In this document: piece by piece, positions 1 to 9,240 of the stretch | Numbering within the stretch: the first letter of the stretch is position 1 | How the letters are laid out: each line of letters begins with the position of its first letter | Source: Bacillota bacterium | GTDB taxonomy: Bacteria; Bacillota; Clostridia; Lachnospirales; Lachnospiraceae | Assembly: GCA_023407575.1 (NCBI GenBank) | Contig: JAEYLX010000032.1 | Location: 1-64,000 of the forward strand | DNA length: 64,000 bases | Direction of reading: 5' to 3' | Notes under the pieces: generated by a model | What the model was told of the DNA's origin: nothing | The model's database searches: none | Seen by the model: the letters and a program-made list of their open reading frames with translations, nothing else | Made by a program: the position numbers and the translations under genes

Positions 1-2
1 AT

Positions 3-221
3 AAAGAACACGCTGTCTCATTGGATCAGATTGATCTTAAGAATATGTATGTGTTTCATCAGATGGTTAAGCATGGTGTTTTCATAAAATGTAAAAACGG
101 CAAATATTATGTTAACAATCATAAAGGCTTGCAATATAAATCAAGAAAACCGGGTGTTTCTTTGATTGTGATGGTGCTTATATTAGCAATCATATATTTA
201 TTAGGTGAAGTCTTTGGGTAA
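3..221 (+). CDS. C-terminal part of a hypothetical protein with a C-terminal membrane helix (5' end outside window)
   Basis: The reading frame is already open at base 3 and has no stop before the window edge, so this is probably the 3' end of a longer gene. An ATG-less TTG at 21 is the first possible internal start but has no ribosome binding site. The visible part is polar and basic (motif KCKNGKYYVNNHKG) and ends in a single hydrophobic stretch of about 18 residues (SLIVMVLILAIIYLLGEVFG), which looks like a C-terminal tail anchor. I do not recognise a family. Confidence 0.55.
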   Translation, partial: KEHAVSLDQIDLKNMYVFHQMVKHGVFIKCKNGKYYVNNHKGLQYKSRKPGVSLIVMVLILAIIYLLGEVFG

Positions 222-360
222 TAAGCAGCAAAAGTGCTTTATAAGCAGTAATGATTAGTAGCAAAAGTGCTTCAAAAACTGTTAGTAGGCAAGATTGTAA
301 GATTTTATGTAAACAAAAATTCTTGACACATATTCATAAAAATGCTATAAATATAACACA

Positions 361-411
361 GCGAGTAATGTTGAACATGTAAATCCAGTTGTTCAACATT
401 ACTCGCTTTTT
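361..411 (+). terminator. Rho-independent terminator
   Basis: A perfect 16-bp inverted repeat (361-376 with 391-406, arms GCGAGTAATGTTGAAC and complement) closes a 14-nt loop and is followed by TTTTT. It ends transcription of the partial gene at the window start, just before the next gene's ribosome binding site. Confidence 0.85.
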
Positions 412-446
412 GTCGTTTAAAAAATATTAAATTACTGGAGGTTTTT

Positions 447-944
447 ATGCCAAAAACAAAAACACAAGAACTCGTATTCAGCATCCTCATGGTCGTAATC
501 ATGGTTTATTTCATGACAGTGTATAATCTGGCCATAATGAAAGGACTTAGTTATTCAATTTTTCTTCAAGCATTTCTAGGAATGTGGGTAGAAGTAATCG
601 CAGCATTTTTAGCACAAAAATTTATAGCTGGTCCAATCTCTAAAAAAGTAGCATTTCAGATATTTAAATCAGGGATTGATAAACCTGTTTTTATTACTGT
701 CGCAATATCCTGCTTTACAGTATGTATCATGGCACCAATCATGACCTTAATTGTAACTCTCTTACATAATGGATTAGTGATTGATTTACCGTTGTTATGG
801 TTACCAAAGCTTATTCAGAACTTTCTTTATGCCTTATGCATACAGTTATTTTATGTAGGACCGTTGGTAAGATTTGTATTTCGAACGATTTTTAGGAAGC
901 AGTTAGAATTAACGTCAATTCCTAATCCAGTCTCTGAAAGCTAA
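447..944 (+). CDS. DUF2798-type membrane protein
   Basis: This 165-residue protein has four predicted membrane helices arranged as two similar halves (about 8-33 and 45-63, then 78-105 and 122-146). Each half carries the small polar/hydrophobic pattern of DUF2798 proteins, an uncharacterised family of short membrane proteins. The start follows CTGGAGG with a 6-nt spacing. It is a stand-alone gene, preceded by a terminator and convergent with the next gene. The family assignment is from sequence look-alike only. No catalytic residue is evident and the function is unknown. Confidence 0.6.
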   Translation: MPKTKTQELVFSILMVVIMVYFMTVYNLAIMKGLSYSIFLQAFLGMWVEVIAAFLAQKFIAGPISKKVAFQIFKSGIDKPVFITVAISCFTVCIMAPIMTLIVTLLHNGLVIDLPLLWLPKLIQNFLYALCIQLFYVGPLVRFVFRTIFRKQLELTSIPNPVSES

Positions 945-969
945 AGTCTTGGTCTATTTGTATTTAATA

Positions 970-1458
970 TCAAGTGATATGTCGCTGTTGAAATTCTCTA
1001 CAGGATTTATTCTTTATAAAATAGAGATACCATCCCACGCTAAAGACCAGTACAAAGGCGATAGGAAGAATTAACTTTATAAAAATAACATGTAATAGAC
1101 TAGTATATATGTCTCCAAAAGCTACCTTCTGGCTAAAGTTAACATTGAAGATAAATATTATAGTTATACTGCTTATAAGCACAATGGAACGAAAGAATAA
1201 ATATGCTTTTGATATTGTTAACATATGTTTATGAAGCTTAAAGCAAACGAACGCGGTAAACGGAATAGAGAGAATATAAAGGATTGCAATATAAATAAAA
1301 CAGGTACGAATAACAGGTGCTTGCCATAGATTGTTATAGGCAGGTATAATATAAATGAAAGCCTGATAAATATCAACAGCAATTAACATAAAAATAAATA
1401 ATAAAATAAATCCCCTACTCTCTTCCGTATACTCGAATTGTTTTCTGAAGTCCTCCAT
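970..1458 (-). CDS. Four-helix membrane protein of unknown function
   Basis: The protein has about 162 residues with four strongly hydrophobic segments and short charged ends. I chose the ATG at 1458 (MEDFRKQFEY) because GAGGGGG sits 7 bases upstream. An in-frame ATG 33 bases further upstream at 1491 has no such site. The layout, with a short charged N-terminus followed by four evenly spaced helices, resembles DUF2569-like proteins, but the resemblance is weak. It is monocistronic and convergent with the upstream gene. Confidence 0.55.
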   Translation of the reverse strand: MEDFRKQFEYTEESRGFILLFIFMLIAVDIYQAFIYIIPAYNNLWQAPVIRTCFIYIAILYILSIPFTAFVCFKLHKHMLTISKAYLFFRSIVLISSITIIFIFNVNFSQKVAFGDIYTSLLHVIFIKLILPIAFVLVFSVGWYLYFIKNKSCREFQQRHIT

Positions 1459-1664
1459 ATCAAATCCCCCTCGTATTAACAGAATAATCAATAGTTAAAA
1501 TAATAACATACCATAATTATTATGTAAATAATGGAAATTAGACATATAATGCATTAATAAATTTATAATCGTTTCTTAATTTACTAAGGATTTTAATCTG
1601 TTATAATATATAAAAATGCGTATGGAAATATTAAACTTAATTAAGCGTATTAGGAGGAAGTAAT

Positions 1665-3272
1665 TTGAGAAAGGTTCTTATCAGTTTTGTAACTTTAATT
1701 ATTCTTGGAGTAATAGGATTTATTTATTATTATCTAGCCCTTCCAGCAATCAATATTCATTCACACGGCTTTTGGTGGTTTATTGTAATTGCACTTTTTG
1801 TGGTAACAACAGTGATAGGTGTAGCATCCTACACTGGCAAGCAAAACAAAGGGAAGTCCAGTAGAATAAAAGAAATAATATTTCAATTATTTTGTTGTGG
1901 TTCTATCCTTTTACTGCTCATTTATTTCGTGGGGATGTTCTTATCTTCACCAGTTATCAATGCCAAGAAGTATCAAAAGCTATTAACAATAAGTGATCGA
2001 AATTACACAGATGATATTAAGGAAATTTCCTATAAGGATATTCCTATTCTAGACAAAGATTCTGCTATTTTACTTGGTTCGAGAAAAATGGGTAGCATTC
2101 CAGAATATGTATCACAGTTTGAAGTAGCTGATATTTACACACAGATTAATTATCAAGAGTCTCCGGTTAGGGTTACACCTTTAAAATACGGAAGTATCTT
2201 CAAATGGTTATCCAATCGCTCCCAAGGGATACCTGCTTATATGAAAATTGATATGACTACCCAACAGGTGGAATTGGTTAAATTAGCAGAGGGATTAAAA
2301 TACTCTGAGTTCGAACATTTTGGAAGAAATATTTATAGACATTTACGTTTTAACTATCCAACTTATATTTTTGATGACATTAACTTTGAAATTGGTGAGG
2401 ATGGGATACCTTATTGGATTTGTCCTGTGAAGGAATATACCATTGGATTGTTCGGAGGAAAGACCATAGGTAGAGTGGTTGTTGTGAATGCTGTAACTGG
2501 TGAGTTAGCAGACTACAGTGTAGAAGAAGTACCGGATTGGGTGGATAAGGTTTATTCAGCTGATTTATTGATTTCCCTATATGATTACTATGGTACCTTA
2601 AAACATGGATATTGGAATTCAGTGTTTGGTCAAAGAGACGCATTACAAACCACCGATGGCTATAACTATATCGCCATGGAGGATAGTGTATGGGTATATA
2701 CTGGTGTAACCTCTGTAGGTGCAGATGAATCCAATATTGGCTTTGTACTAATGAATCAGAGAACTTCTGAAACAAGATTTTATTCTGTAGCGGGAGCGGA
2801 AGAGTATTCTGCGATGGCATCTGCAGAAGGACAGGTACAACATTTGGGCTATAAGGCAACTTTCCCATTACTTTTAAATATTGGTGGGGAACCGACATAT
2901 TTCATTGCACTGAAGGATGAAGCTGGATTGGTTAAGAAGTATGCCATGGTTAATATTGCGCAGTATCAGATTGTTGCAATTGGCGACACAGTTAATGAAT
3001 GTGAAAAAGTTTATCTTAACTTAATGAATTCCAGTGGTGTTACGGTAACTGATACTTCAAAATACCTGGATGCTACTGGGATCATAGAAAAGATTGTAGA
3101 CAATGTAGTAGAAGGGAATACACATTATCTTATCTTATTAGAAAACAATGAAGAAATATTTGATGTAATGGTAAATGATTTTGTTTCAATCATTAAGTAT
3201 AATATCGGAGATAAAATTACCTTTACCTATACCCAAGGTGCAGAATCGAATACAGTACTTGACATTAAATAA
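1665..3272 (+). CDS. Membrane protein with large C-terminal domain, unknown function
   Basis: The protein is 535 residues long. Three membrane helices lie in the first 100 residues (about 3-25, 38-55, 75-95), followed by a soluble domain of about 430 residues rich in aromatic residues and beta-strand patterns. With an odd number of helices the large domain is probably extracytoplasmic, where it could act in the envelope. The start is TTG, set by a perfect TAGGAGG 7 bases upstream. A TATAAT-like box lies at 1602-1607. A smaller membrane protein follows 49 bp downstream on the same strand, so the two may be cotranscribed. No known domain was recognised. Confidence 0.6.
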   Translation: MRKVLISFVTLIILGVIGFIYYYLALPAINIHSHGFWWFIVIALFVVTTVIGVASYTGKQNKGKSSRIKEIIFQLFCCGSILLLLIYFVGMFLSSPVINAKKYQKLLTISDRNYTDDIKEISYKDIPILDKDSAILLGSRKMGSIPEYVSQFEVADIYTQINYQESPVRVTPLKYGSIFKWLSNRSQGIPAYMKIDMTTQQVELVKLAEGLKYSEFEHFGRNIYRHLRFNYPTYIFDDINFEIGEDGIPYWICPVKEYTIGLFGGKTIGRVVVVNAVTGELADYSVEEVPDWVDKVYSADLLISLYDYYGTLKHGYWNSVFGQRDALQTTDGYNYIAMEDSVWVYTGVTSVGADESNIGFVLMNQRTSETRFYSVAGAEEYSAMASAEGQVQHLGYKATFPLLLNIGGEPTYFIALKDEAGLVKKYAMVNIAQYQIVAIGDTVNECEKVYLNLMNSSGVTVTDTSKYLDATGIIEKIVDNVVEGNTHYLILLENNEEIFDVMVNDFVSIIKYNIGDKITFTYTQGAESNTVLDIK

Positions 3273-3321
3273 TATTTCATAAGATAATGGTAATATAAAA
3301 TTAGTTGTACGGGGGATAAAA

Positions 3322-3762
3322 ATGAACTGGATTAATTTATTTGGGTTTATTATTGTACTTTTAATGTTGGTACCCAATATGATTTATTATAAAAAGAACT
3401 CTACATTTACAAATAAATGTAAGAGTAAGGTAATGAATACGGTAGAACAGTTAGGCAGATATGGTTCAATGCTATGGATGGTTGCCCCTTTCGGTCAGAA
3501 AGAATTAGGGTTTCATTCAAAGGTAGAGTTCGCAATATGGCTGATCGTCATGCCAATCTTAGTTTTAATGTATTTGATACTTTGGGGTATTTACTTTAAG
3601 AAAACCAGTTTTATTTTATCCATGTCTCTTGCTATAATTCCTAGTATTATTTTTATCTCACAGGGTTACTTTTTAAGACATGGGGCACTATTGTTGTTTG
3701 GTGTGTTATTTGCAGTAGGGCATATCTATGTGACCTATATAAACGCCAAGGAGAACAGGTAG
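3322..3762 (+). CDS. Small four-helix membrane protein, unknown function
   Basis: The 146-residue protein has membrane segments at about 3-20, 68-90, 95-113 and 117-137. The start is preceded by GGGGG 6 bases upstream. It lies 49 bp after the 535-residue membrane protein on the same strand and ends before a strong hairpin, so it is likely the second gene of a two-gene unit. No family was recognised. Confidence 0.5.
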   Translation: MNWINLFGFIIVLLMLVPNMIYYKKNSTFTNKCKSKVMNTVEQLGRYGSMLWMVAPFGQKELGFHSKVEFAIWLIVMPILVLMYLILWGIYFKKTSFILSMSLAIIPSIIFISQGYFLRHGALLLFGVLFAVGHIYVTYINAKENR

Positions 3763-3804
3763 TAATATAATTATAATAATTGTGCCATATATATTCTAAT
3801 ATAG

Positions 3805-3849
3805 AAAGGCGTGTAGAAAACTTTGAAAGGTTTTCTACACGCCTTTAAT
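3805..3849. terminator. Bidirectional terminator hairpin
   Basis: A perfect 16-bp inverted repeat (3805-3820 with 3831-3846) surrounds a 10-nt loop between the convergent membrane-protein and endoglucanase genes. The arm ends are A/T runs, giving short U tracts (three to four bases) in both directions. Confidence 0.7.
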
Positions 3850-3955
3850 AGTTATGATATAACCCTTATTAGCGAACGGGGTTACAGTAATCTGGCTACA
3901 GTTATTGACTTATTGTTTTAGAAAAAACTGAGAGAAATCAAGGCTTTTAACAATA

Positions 3956-6397
3956 TTATTTAAAAACCAGATTTGAGATTGTAAAGGTAACTTCAATCTT
4001 CTTTGGTTTATCAACTTTTGTTATATTTAGTACATGATTAATATTATCTGTTTTAACTTCCTTTACAGAGGAACCGTCCCAAGCGTTGAGTGGATCATTC
4101 GTATCCATAATACCGGAGGTCTTAATTGCCGATTTTGCTTTCTTCTGTGTAATAGTTAAAGGAACTCCATCTACTAATATTTTATCATACTTAATATCGC
4201 AGGATACCAACGCAGATTTATTGGATTTTCCTAAAGTGACAGCATGGTCCTTAATATATATCGCTCCAAAATCATTAAGGGAAGTAACACCTGCTTTTAA
4301 TGCTGCTTTTGATAGGTTGGAAGCACAGTCAAAGGTAACGGTATATTGACCATTCTTAGTTATGGTAATAGGTTTACCAGACTCGTTACTATAATAGTTG
4401 TGAGCTCTATCAGAATAATATACATTAAGTGCAACGGTTAATTGATTGCTGGATTCAACAACGCTTTCTTTCACAGTTACAGATACTGTTTTCGTCAAAC
4501 CATTGGACGAAGTTATGGTAATTGTAGCTTTACCTACCTTAACGCCCACTATTTTACCAAGTGTGGATACGGAAGCTATAGATTCATCAGATGATCTATA
4601 GGTAACATAGTCATCAGTTTTGGAAGGGGCAAGACTAGTTTTAATGAAAAGATAACTACCTTCATTTACCTGATAGGATGTTTTATCTGTTGTGATTGAA
4701 GTGGCAGGTTTGGAGGATTTCTTAGCATTAACGATTATTGTTACCTCTTTTTTTACAGAACCACTTCTGGTGGAGGCAGTTAAGGTAGTCGTACCGATAC
4801 CTCTGGCTCTTACCTGACCATTATATACGGTTGCAATACTGGAATCTGCTGATTTCCATACAACAGTATCATTCGTATTACTTGGAGCTACAGTAACATC
4901 AATTTTCTGGCTATCTCCAATGGACATTGTAAGTGAACTGTTGCTTAAAGTTAAATCAGTAATCTTTTTAATAGTAGGACTTTTAACGATTTCGGAGGAA
5001 TCTTCCTTGCTCAAAGGATAGGAAGTACCACGAAGTGCTGCATTAATAAGGTCTGGATACACTTCCTTTAAAGTTGCTCGATCAAAAAGGGTCATATTGT
5101 AATCCGAAGGTTGTTTAGAAAGATCGTAATCTCCTGCATCCCAAGCTACGGCAACAACGCCATATCGAGCGCAAGCCTTAGTCATAACCTCATAATAATA
5201 AGCACGCTCAGCGGTATTATTCTTATTCGCTGCACCATATTCACCAAGGATAACAGGAATACCCTTTGAGGTGAAGCTGGTGTAGAGTTTTTTTACTTTA
5301 TTGATTACACCATTTGCATTTATATTAGAGAATTTTGTGGTGTTCATACTTGTTACAAGTCCGAATGCATAATCGTACTCATGAACGGACAGGAACAATC
5401 TGTTTTTTACCGTATCTGTGGGTAACTGGAATCCTAAAGCTGCATTGGTAGTATTATCAATATTTGTATAGCGTCCAGGAACAGAAAGCCATCTTTGTGC
5501 ATTGTTAGATCCAGTGGAACGAACAACATTAATAAAGATTTGATTTAAGTTCTTGATTACCATAAGATCCTTGTCAACAGTTGATTCACCGCCACCAGTA
5601 ATTTCATTCATGGATTCAAAAATAAGGTGTTCGTCATAATCTTTGAACTTAACTGCAATGTTTCTCCATACATGTTCAAACTTCTCATAAACAGGATCAA
5701 TATCTTCTTTGGCAACATTTAGCCAACCCATCTGTTCGGCACCATCATGATGTACGTTTATTATAACATACATATCCTCAGAGATTGCATAATCAACAAT
5801 ATCCTGAACACGACTAATCCAGGAATCTTTAATGGCATAGTTATTTGAATCATCGATAAAGTTTCCATAGGTTACAGGGATACGAATGGTATTGAAACCA
5901 GTGTCATGTACTTTTTTAATTAATGCTTTTGTAGTTACATTACTCTGCCATACTGTCTCACCAGGAGTGAAGGTGGTATGCCCATCCATGGTATTACCTA
6001 AATTCCAGCCAGTACCCATCTCATCCACTATTTGATCTACAGTAAGGCTGCGAAAGATTTGAGGATTAGCAGCTTCCTTTGAAGTTACAAACATTAGGCT
6101 TGCCTTAGCCTTTTCCAGTGCATCTCTGGCAGAAGTAAGGCTTTTATCGGTAACGTTTTTCTTAGTATAGGTAGCTTTCGCGGTTTTTAATTCTTTCTGG
6201 AAAGCCGTCCAACAGGTTGAAGTATATTCCGACTTAACCAAGTTACTACAGTAGGTGATTGTGTTTTTTAATAATGTTTTAGGTGCTGTTGCGGCATCGA
6301 CAAAGCTATTTGCAGGAAATAACGTCACCAGTAAAGCAAAAGCACAGAGAAGAGAAATAACTTTCTTCCATTCTAATCTTTTAAAATTCTTTAACAT
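3956..6397 (-). CDS. Secreted GH5 endoglucanase with FIVAR-like and two Big_2 domains
   Basis: This predicted extracellular cellulase has 813 residues. A signal peptide ends near residue 35. It is followed by a helical FIVAR-like module (about 40-105), a GH5 catalytic domain (about 112-455) and two bacterial Ig-like Big_2 repeats (about 478-558 and 568-645). A C-terminal beta-rich module of about 160 residues (650-813) was not recognised. In GH5, Glu265 in SMNEI fits the acid/base and Glu386 in LGEYG fits the nucleophile. The WNLGNTMDG motif near 131 and HHDG near 206 are typical of GH5 endoglucanases. The ATG is preceded by AGGAGG. The gene lies opposite cellobiose phosphorylase, suiting a shared cellulose pathway. 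There is no dockerin or SLH domain, so it is probably free or bound through the last module. Confidence 0.92.
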   Translation of the reverse strand: MLKNFKRLEWKKVISLLCAFALLVTLFPANSFVDAATAPKTLLKNTITYCSNLVKSEYTSTCWTAFQKELKTAKATYTKKNVTDKSLTSARDALEKAKASLMFVTSKEAANPQIFRSLTVDQIVDEMGTGWNLGNTMDGHTTFTPGETVWQSNVTTKALIKKVHDTGFNTIRIPVTYGNFIDDSNNYAIKDSWISRVQDIVDYAISEDMYVIINVHHDGAEQMGWLNVAKEDIDPVYEKFEHVWRNIAVKFKDYDEHLIFESMNEITGGGESTVDKDLMVIKNLNQIFINVVRSTGSNNAQRWLSVPGRYTNIDNTTNAALGFQLPTDTVKNRLFLSVHEYDYAFGLVTSMNTTKFSNINANGVINKVKKLYTSFTSKGIPVILGEYGAANKNNTAERAYYYEVMTKACARYGVVAVAWDAGDYDLSKQPSDYNMTLFDRATLKEVYPDLINAALRGTSYPLSKEDSSEIVKSPTIKKITDLTLSNSSLTMSIGDSQKIDVTVAPSNTNDTVVWKSADSSIATVYNGQVRARGIGTTTLTASTRSGSVKKEVTIIVNAKKSSKPATSITTDKTSYQVNEGSYLFIKTSLAPSKTDDYVTYRSSDESIASVSTLGKIVGVKVGKATITITSSNGLTKTVSVTVKESVVESSNQLTVALNVYYSDRAHNYYSNESGKPITITKNGQYTVTFDCASNLSKAALKAGVTSLNDFGAIYIKDHAVTLGKSNKSALVSCDIKYDKILVDGVPLTITQKKAKSAIKTSGIMDTNDPLNAWDGSSVKEVKTDNINHVLNITKVDKPKKIEVTFTISNLVFK

Positions 6398-6433
6398 AAA
6401 TACCTCCTATTATTAATTGTCATAATCGTATAA

Positions 6434-6555
6434 AAAGATGGGTGTGGGTGTATCTATGTTCAGATGGCGCAGACCGGCAAACCTTATTTGTGTTTTTCAA
6501 ATAAAGTTTGGTAAGGCAAGTCCAGATGAATATAGATACACCCACACCCATCTTT
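6434..6555 (-). promoter_or_regulatory. Long hairpin with U-tract in the leader of the GH5 gene
   Basis: Perfect 24-bp arms (6434-6457 and 6532-6555) enclose a 74-nt interior. The interior holds a second imperfect stem, 6478-6490 with 6498-6510, with one mismatch. Read on the minus strand, the outer stem is followed by TTTTT and stands 36 nt before the GH5 start codon. This is the layout of an intrinsic terminator placed inside a 5' leader. It could be an attenuator, an mRNA-stabilising stem or a small mobile repeat. The sequence does not decide between these. Confidence 0.5.
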
Positions 6556-6835
6556 CTCTAACACCCAATTTTTAGTATAATATATTTACTAAACAAATTC
6601 TATGACAAGGCGGACATGTTTTAGCACGAAAGTGACACTGGTTAACTATCAGCCAATAAAAATCAAATATTGACATACACAGCAATAGAAAAATTATTTA
6701 TAAAAATTATAATAAAATAAGATGAGATAAGCAGAAGCTTTTGGCTATTTCATACATATGGAATCAATAGGAGAAAAGAGATTTCAAAGAAAAATTGTAA
6801 GAGTTGCTTAAATGAAAGCAGGAGGTGTTGTTGTT
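6556..6835. promoter_or_regulatory. Promoter region of the cellobiose phosphorylase operon
   Basis: This is an AT-rich spacer between divergent genes. A TTGACA box is at 6670-6675 with AT-rich sequence 17-18 bases downstream (ATTATT or TTATTT, poor -10 matches). A TATAAT is at 6576-6581. The phosphorylase ribosome binding site GGAGGT is at 6821-6826. No operator was recognised. Confidence 0.35.
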
Positions 6836-9229
6836 TTGAAATATGGATATTTTGATAATGACAAAAGGGAATATGTGATTAATCGGCTGGATTTGCCAAC
6901 TTCATGGACGAACTATCTGGGTGTAAAGGATATGTGTGCGGTGGTTAATCATACAGCTGGGGGCTATATGTTTTATAAATCACCAGAATATCATCGTGTC
7001 ACACGTTTTCGTGCAAACAGTGTACCAATGGATCGTCCGGGACATTATGTATATTTACGTGATGATGAAAGCGGGGATTATTGGAGTGTATCCTGGCAGC
7101 CGGTTGGGAAATCATTTGAGGAAGCAAAGTATCAGTGCAGACATGGTCTTTCTTATTCAAAATATTCTTGTGATTATAATGAAATTGAGGCTGAACAAAC
7201 CTTATTTATACCAATAGAAGATTCCGTAGAGTTATGGGATGTAAAGCTTAAAAATAAGGATACAAAACCAAGAAAGATTAGTATATTCTCTTATCTTGAA
7301 TTTTCCTATCATCATATCGATATGGATAACCGTAATTTTCAGATGAGCAATTATGCAGCTGGGTCTTCTTATGCAGAGGGTATCATTGAGCATGATTTAT
7401 TCTATGAGGAGTTTGGGTATCAATATTTCACCTCTAATTTTGAACCAGATAGCTTTGATTGTCTTCGTGATAAGTTTATTGGACTCTATCATACAGAAAG
7501 CAATCCGGCAGCAGTGGAAAAAGGAATCTGTGGCGGAACCTTTGAAAAGGGTAATAATCACTGTGGTTCCTTACATAAGAAGCTTGTTCTGCAACCTGGT
7601 GAAGAAGTTAGAATTATCTTCATGCTTGGAGAAGGCAACAGAGAAGCAGGAAAGAAGATACGTAATAAGTATTCAGAACTTCGTAATGTAGATCAGGCAT
7701 TTCAGCAGTTAGCAGATTTCTGGAATACTAAATTAAATAAATTACAGATTCAAACCCCTAATGAAGGTATGAATACGTTAATTAATACCTGGACGTTATA
7801 TCAAGCAGAAATTAATATCATGTTCTCGAGATTTGCTTCCTTTATTGAAGTAGGTGGAAGAACTGGTCTTGGTTACCGTGATACGTCACAGGATTCCATG
7901 ACAGTACCACATTCCAATCCTGCAAAATGTAAGCAGCGTATTGTTGAGCTCCTTCGTGCCTTAGTATCCAGCGGTTACGGACTTCATTTATTCCAACCCG
8001 AATGGTTTGAGCCGAATAATGATTTAAAGCCCTTCAAGTCACCCACGGTAATTCCTACACCGAATAAGGATGATATGATTCATGGCATTGATCAGGCTTG
8101 CTCTGATGATGCACTCTGGCTAGTAAGCTCCATTGTTGAATATGTGAAGGAAACAGGTGAATTTGAGTTCTTAGATGAGACTATTACCTATGCTGATGGT
8201 GGCAGTGGCTCTGTTTATGAGCATATGACTAAAATTCTTGACTTCTCCGGCGAACAGGTTGGTATGACAGGGATTTGTAAAGGGCTTCGTGCGGACTGGA
8301 ATGACTGTCTCAATCTTGGCGGTGGTGAAAGTGCTATGGTTTCCTTCTTGCACTACTGGGCACTTGGTAATTTCTTAGAGGTTGCAAGGTACTTAGGTAG
8401 AACTGAAGATATTAGCCACTATAGTGCTATGATGGACAGAGTAAAAGAAGTATGTGATAAGGAACTATGGGATAAGGAATGGTATATCAGAGGAATTACA
8501 AAGAACGGCAAGAAGATTGGAACCATGGAGGATAAGGAAGGTAAGATTCACCTGGAATCCAATGCATGGGCGGTACTTTCCGGTGTTGCCACAGAGGAAA
8601 AAGGTATTCAGGCAATGGACTCCATTGATGAACACTTATTCACTCCTTACGGAATTATGTTGAATGGTCCTTCCTATACCGTACCGGATGATGATATTGG
8701 ATTTATTACAAGAGTATATCCAGGACTTAAGGAAAATGGAGCTGTATTCAGCCATCCAAATCCTTGGGCGTGGGCAGCAGAATGTAAACTGGGACGTGGG
8801 GATCGTGCGATGAAGTTCTATGATGCGTTATCACCTTATAACCAGAATGACCTGATCGAAATTCGTGAAGCAGAACCATATTCCTACTGTCAGTTTATCA
8901 TGGGAAAAGAGCACACTGCTTTTGGTCGAGCAAGACATCCTTTTATGACAGGGACAGGTGGCTGGGCATATTTCTCTGCAACAAGATATATTCTGGGTGT
9001 TCGTCCACAGTTTGAGGAATTATTAATTGATCCCTGTATTCCAGCTGACTGGAGTGGTTTTACAGTTAGCCGTGAATGGCGTGGAGCAAATTACAAAATT
9101 ACAGTTCTTAACCCGGATGGTGTTATGAAAGGTGTTAAGGAGATTAAAATAAACGGCAAAATAACAGACAAAATTATGGTTCAGCCAAGTGGCTCACAGA
9201 ATGAAATAACAGTGGTCATGGGGAAATAA
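6836..9229 (+). CDS. cbp: Cellobiose phosphorylase (GH94)
   Basis: It splits cellobiose with phosphate into glucose-1-phosphate and glucose in the cytoplasm, saving ATP for cells that import cellodextrins. I start it at TTG 6836 (MKYGYFDND) because GGAGGT lies 9 bases upstream and characterised enzymes begin just this way. An in-frame ATG at 6812 would put that site inside the gene. The 797-residue length suits cellobiose rather than cellodextrin phosphorylases, which are longer. The GH94 general acid falls at Asp490 in ADWNDCLN, the same number as reported for the Cellvibrio gilvus enzyme. No signal peptide is present. Phosphoglucomutase follows after 11 bp, so the operon takes cellobiose to glucose-6-phosphate. 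Confidence 0.92.
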   Translation: MKYGYFDNDKREYVINRLDLPTSWTNYLGVKDMCAVVNHTAGGYMFYKSPEYHRVTRFRANSVPMDRPGHYVYLRDDESGDYWSVSWQPVGKSFEEAKYQCRHGLSYSKYSCDYNEIEAEQTLFIPIEDSVELWDVKLKNKDTKPRKISIFSYLEFSYHHIDMDNRNFQMSNYAAGSSYAEGIIEHDLFYEEFGYQYFTSNFEPDSFDCLRDKFIGLYHTESNPAAVEKGICGGTFEKGNNHCGSLHKKLVLQPGEEVRIIFMLGEGNREAGKKIRNKYSELRNVDQAFQQLADFWNTKLNKLQIQTPNEGMNTLINTWTLYQAEINIMFSRFASFIEVGGRTGLGYRDTSQDSMTVPHSNPAKCKQRIVELLRALVSSGYGLHLFQPEWFEPNNDLKPFKSPTVIPTPNKDDMIHGIDQACSDDALWLVSSIVEYVKETGEFEFLDETITYADGGSGSVYEHMTKILDFSGEQVGMTGICKGLRADWNDCLNLGGGESAMVSFLHYWALGNFLEVARYLGRTEDISHYSAMMDRVKEVCDKELWDKEWYIRGITKNGKKIGTMEDKEGKIHLESNAWAVLSGVATEEKGIQAMDSIDEHLFTPYGIMLNGPSYTVPDDDIGFITRVYPGLKENGAVFSHPNPWAWAAECKLGRGDRAMKFYDALSPYNQNDLIEIREAEPYSYCQFIMGKEHTAFGRARHPFMTGTGGWAYFSATRYILGVRPQFEELLIDPCIPADWSGFTVSREWRGANYKITVLNPDGVMKGVKEIKINGKITDKIMVQPSGSQNEITVVMGK

Positions 9230-9240
9230 GGAGGCATCGT

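Noticed and set aside
2380..2898. Long antisense ORF within the 535-residue membrane protein gene
   Set aside because: It is a low-complexity His/Gln/Ser-rich translation opposite a gene with a strong ribosome binding site, a typical shadow frame.
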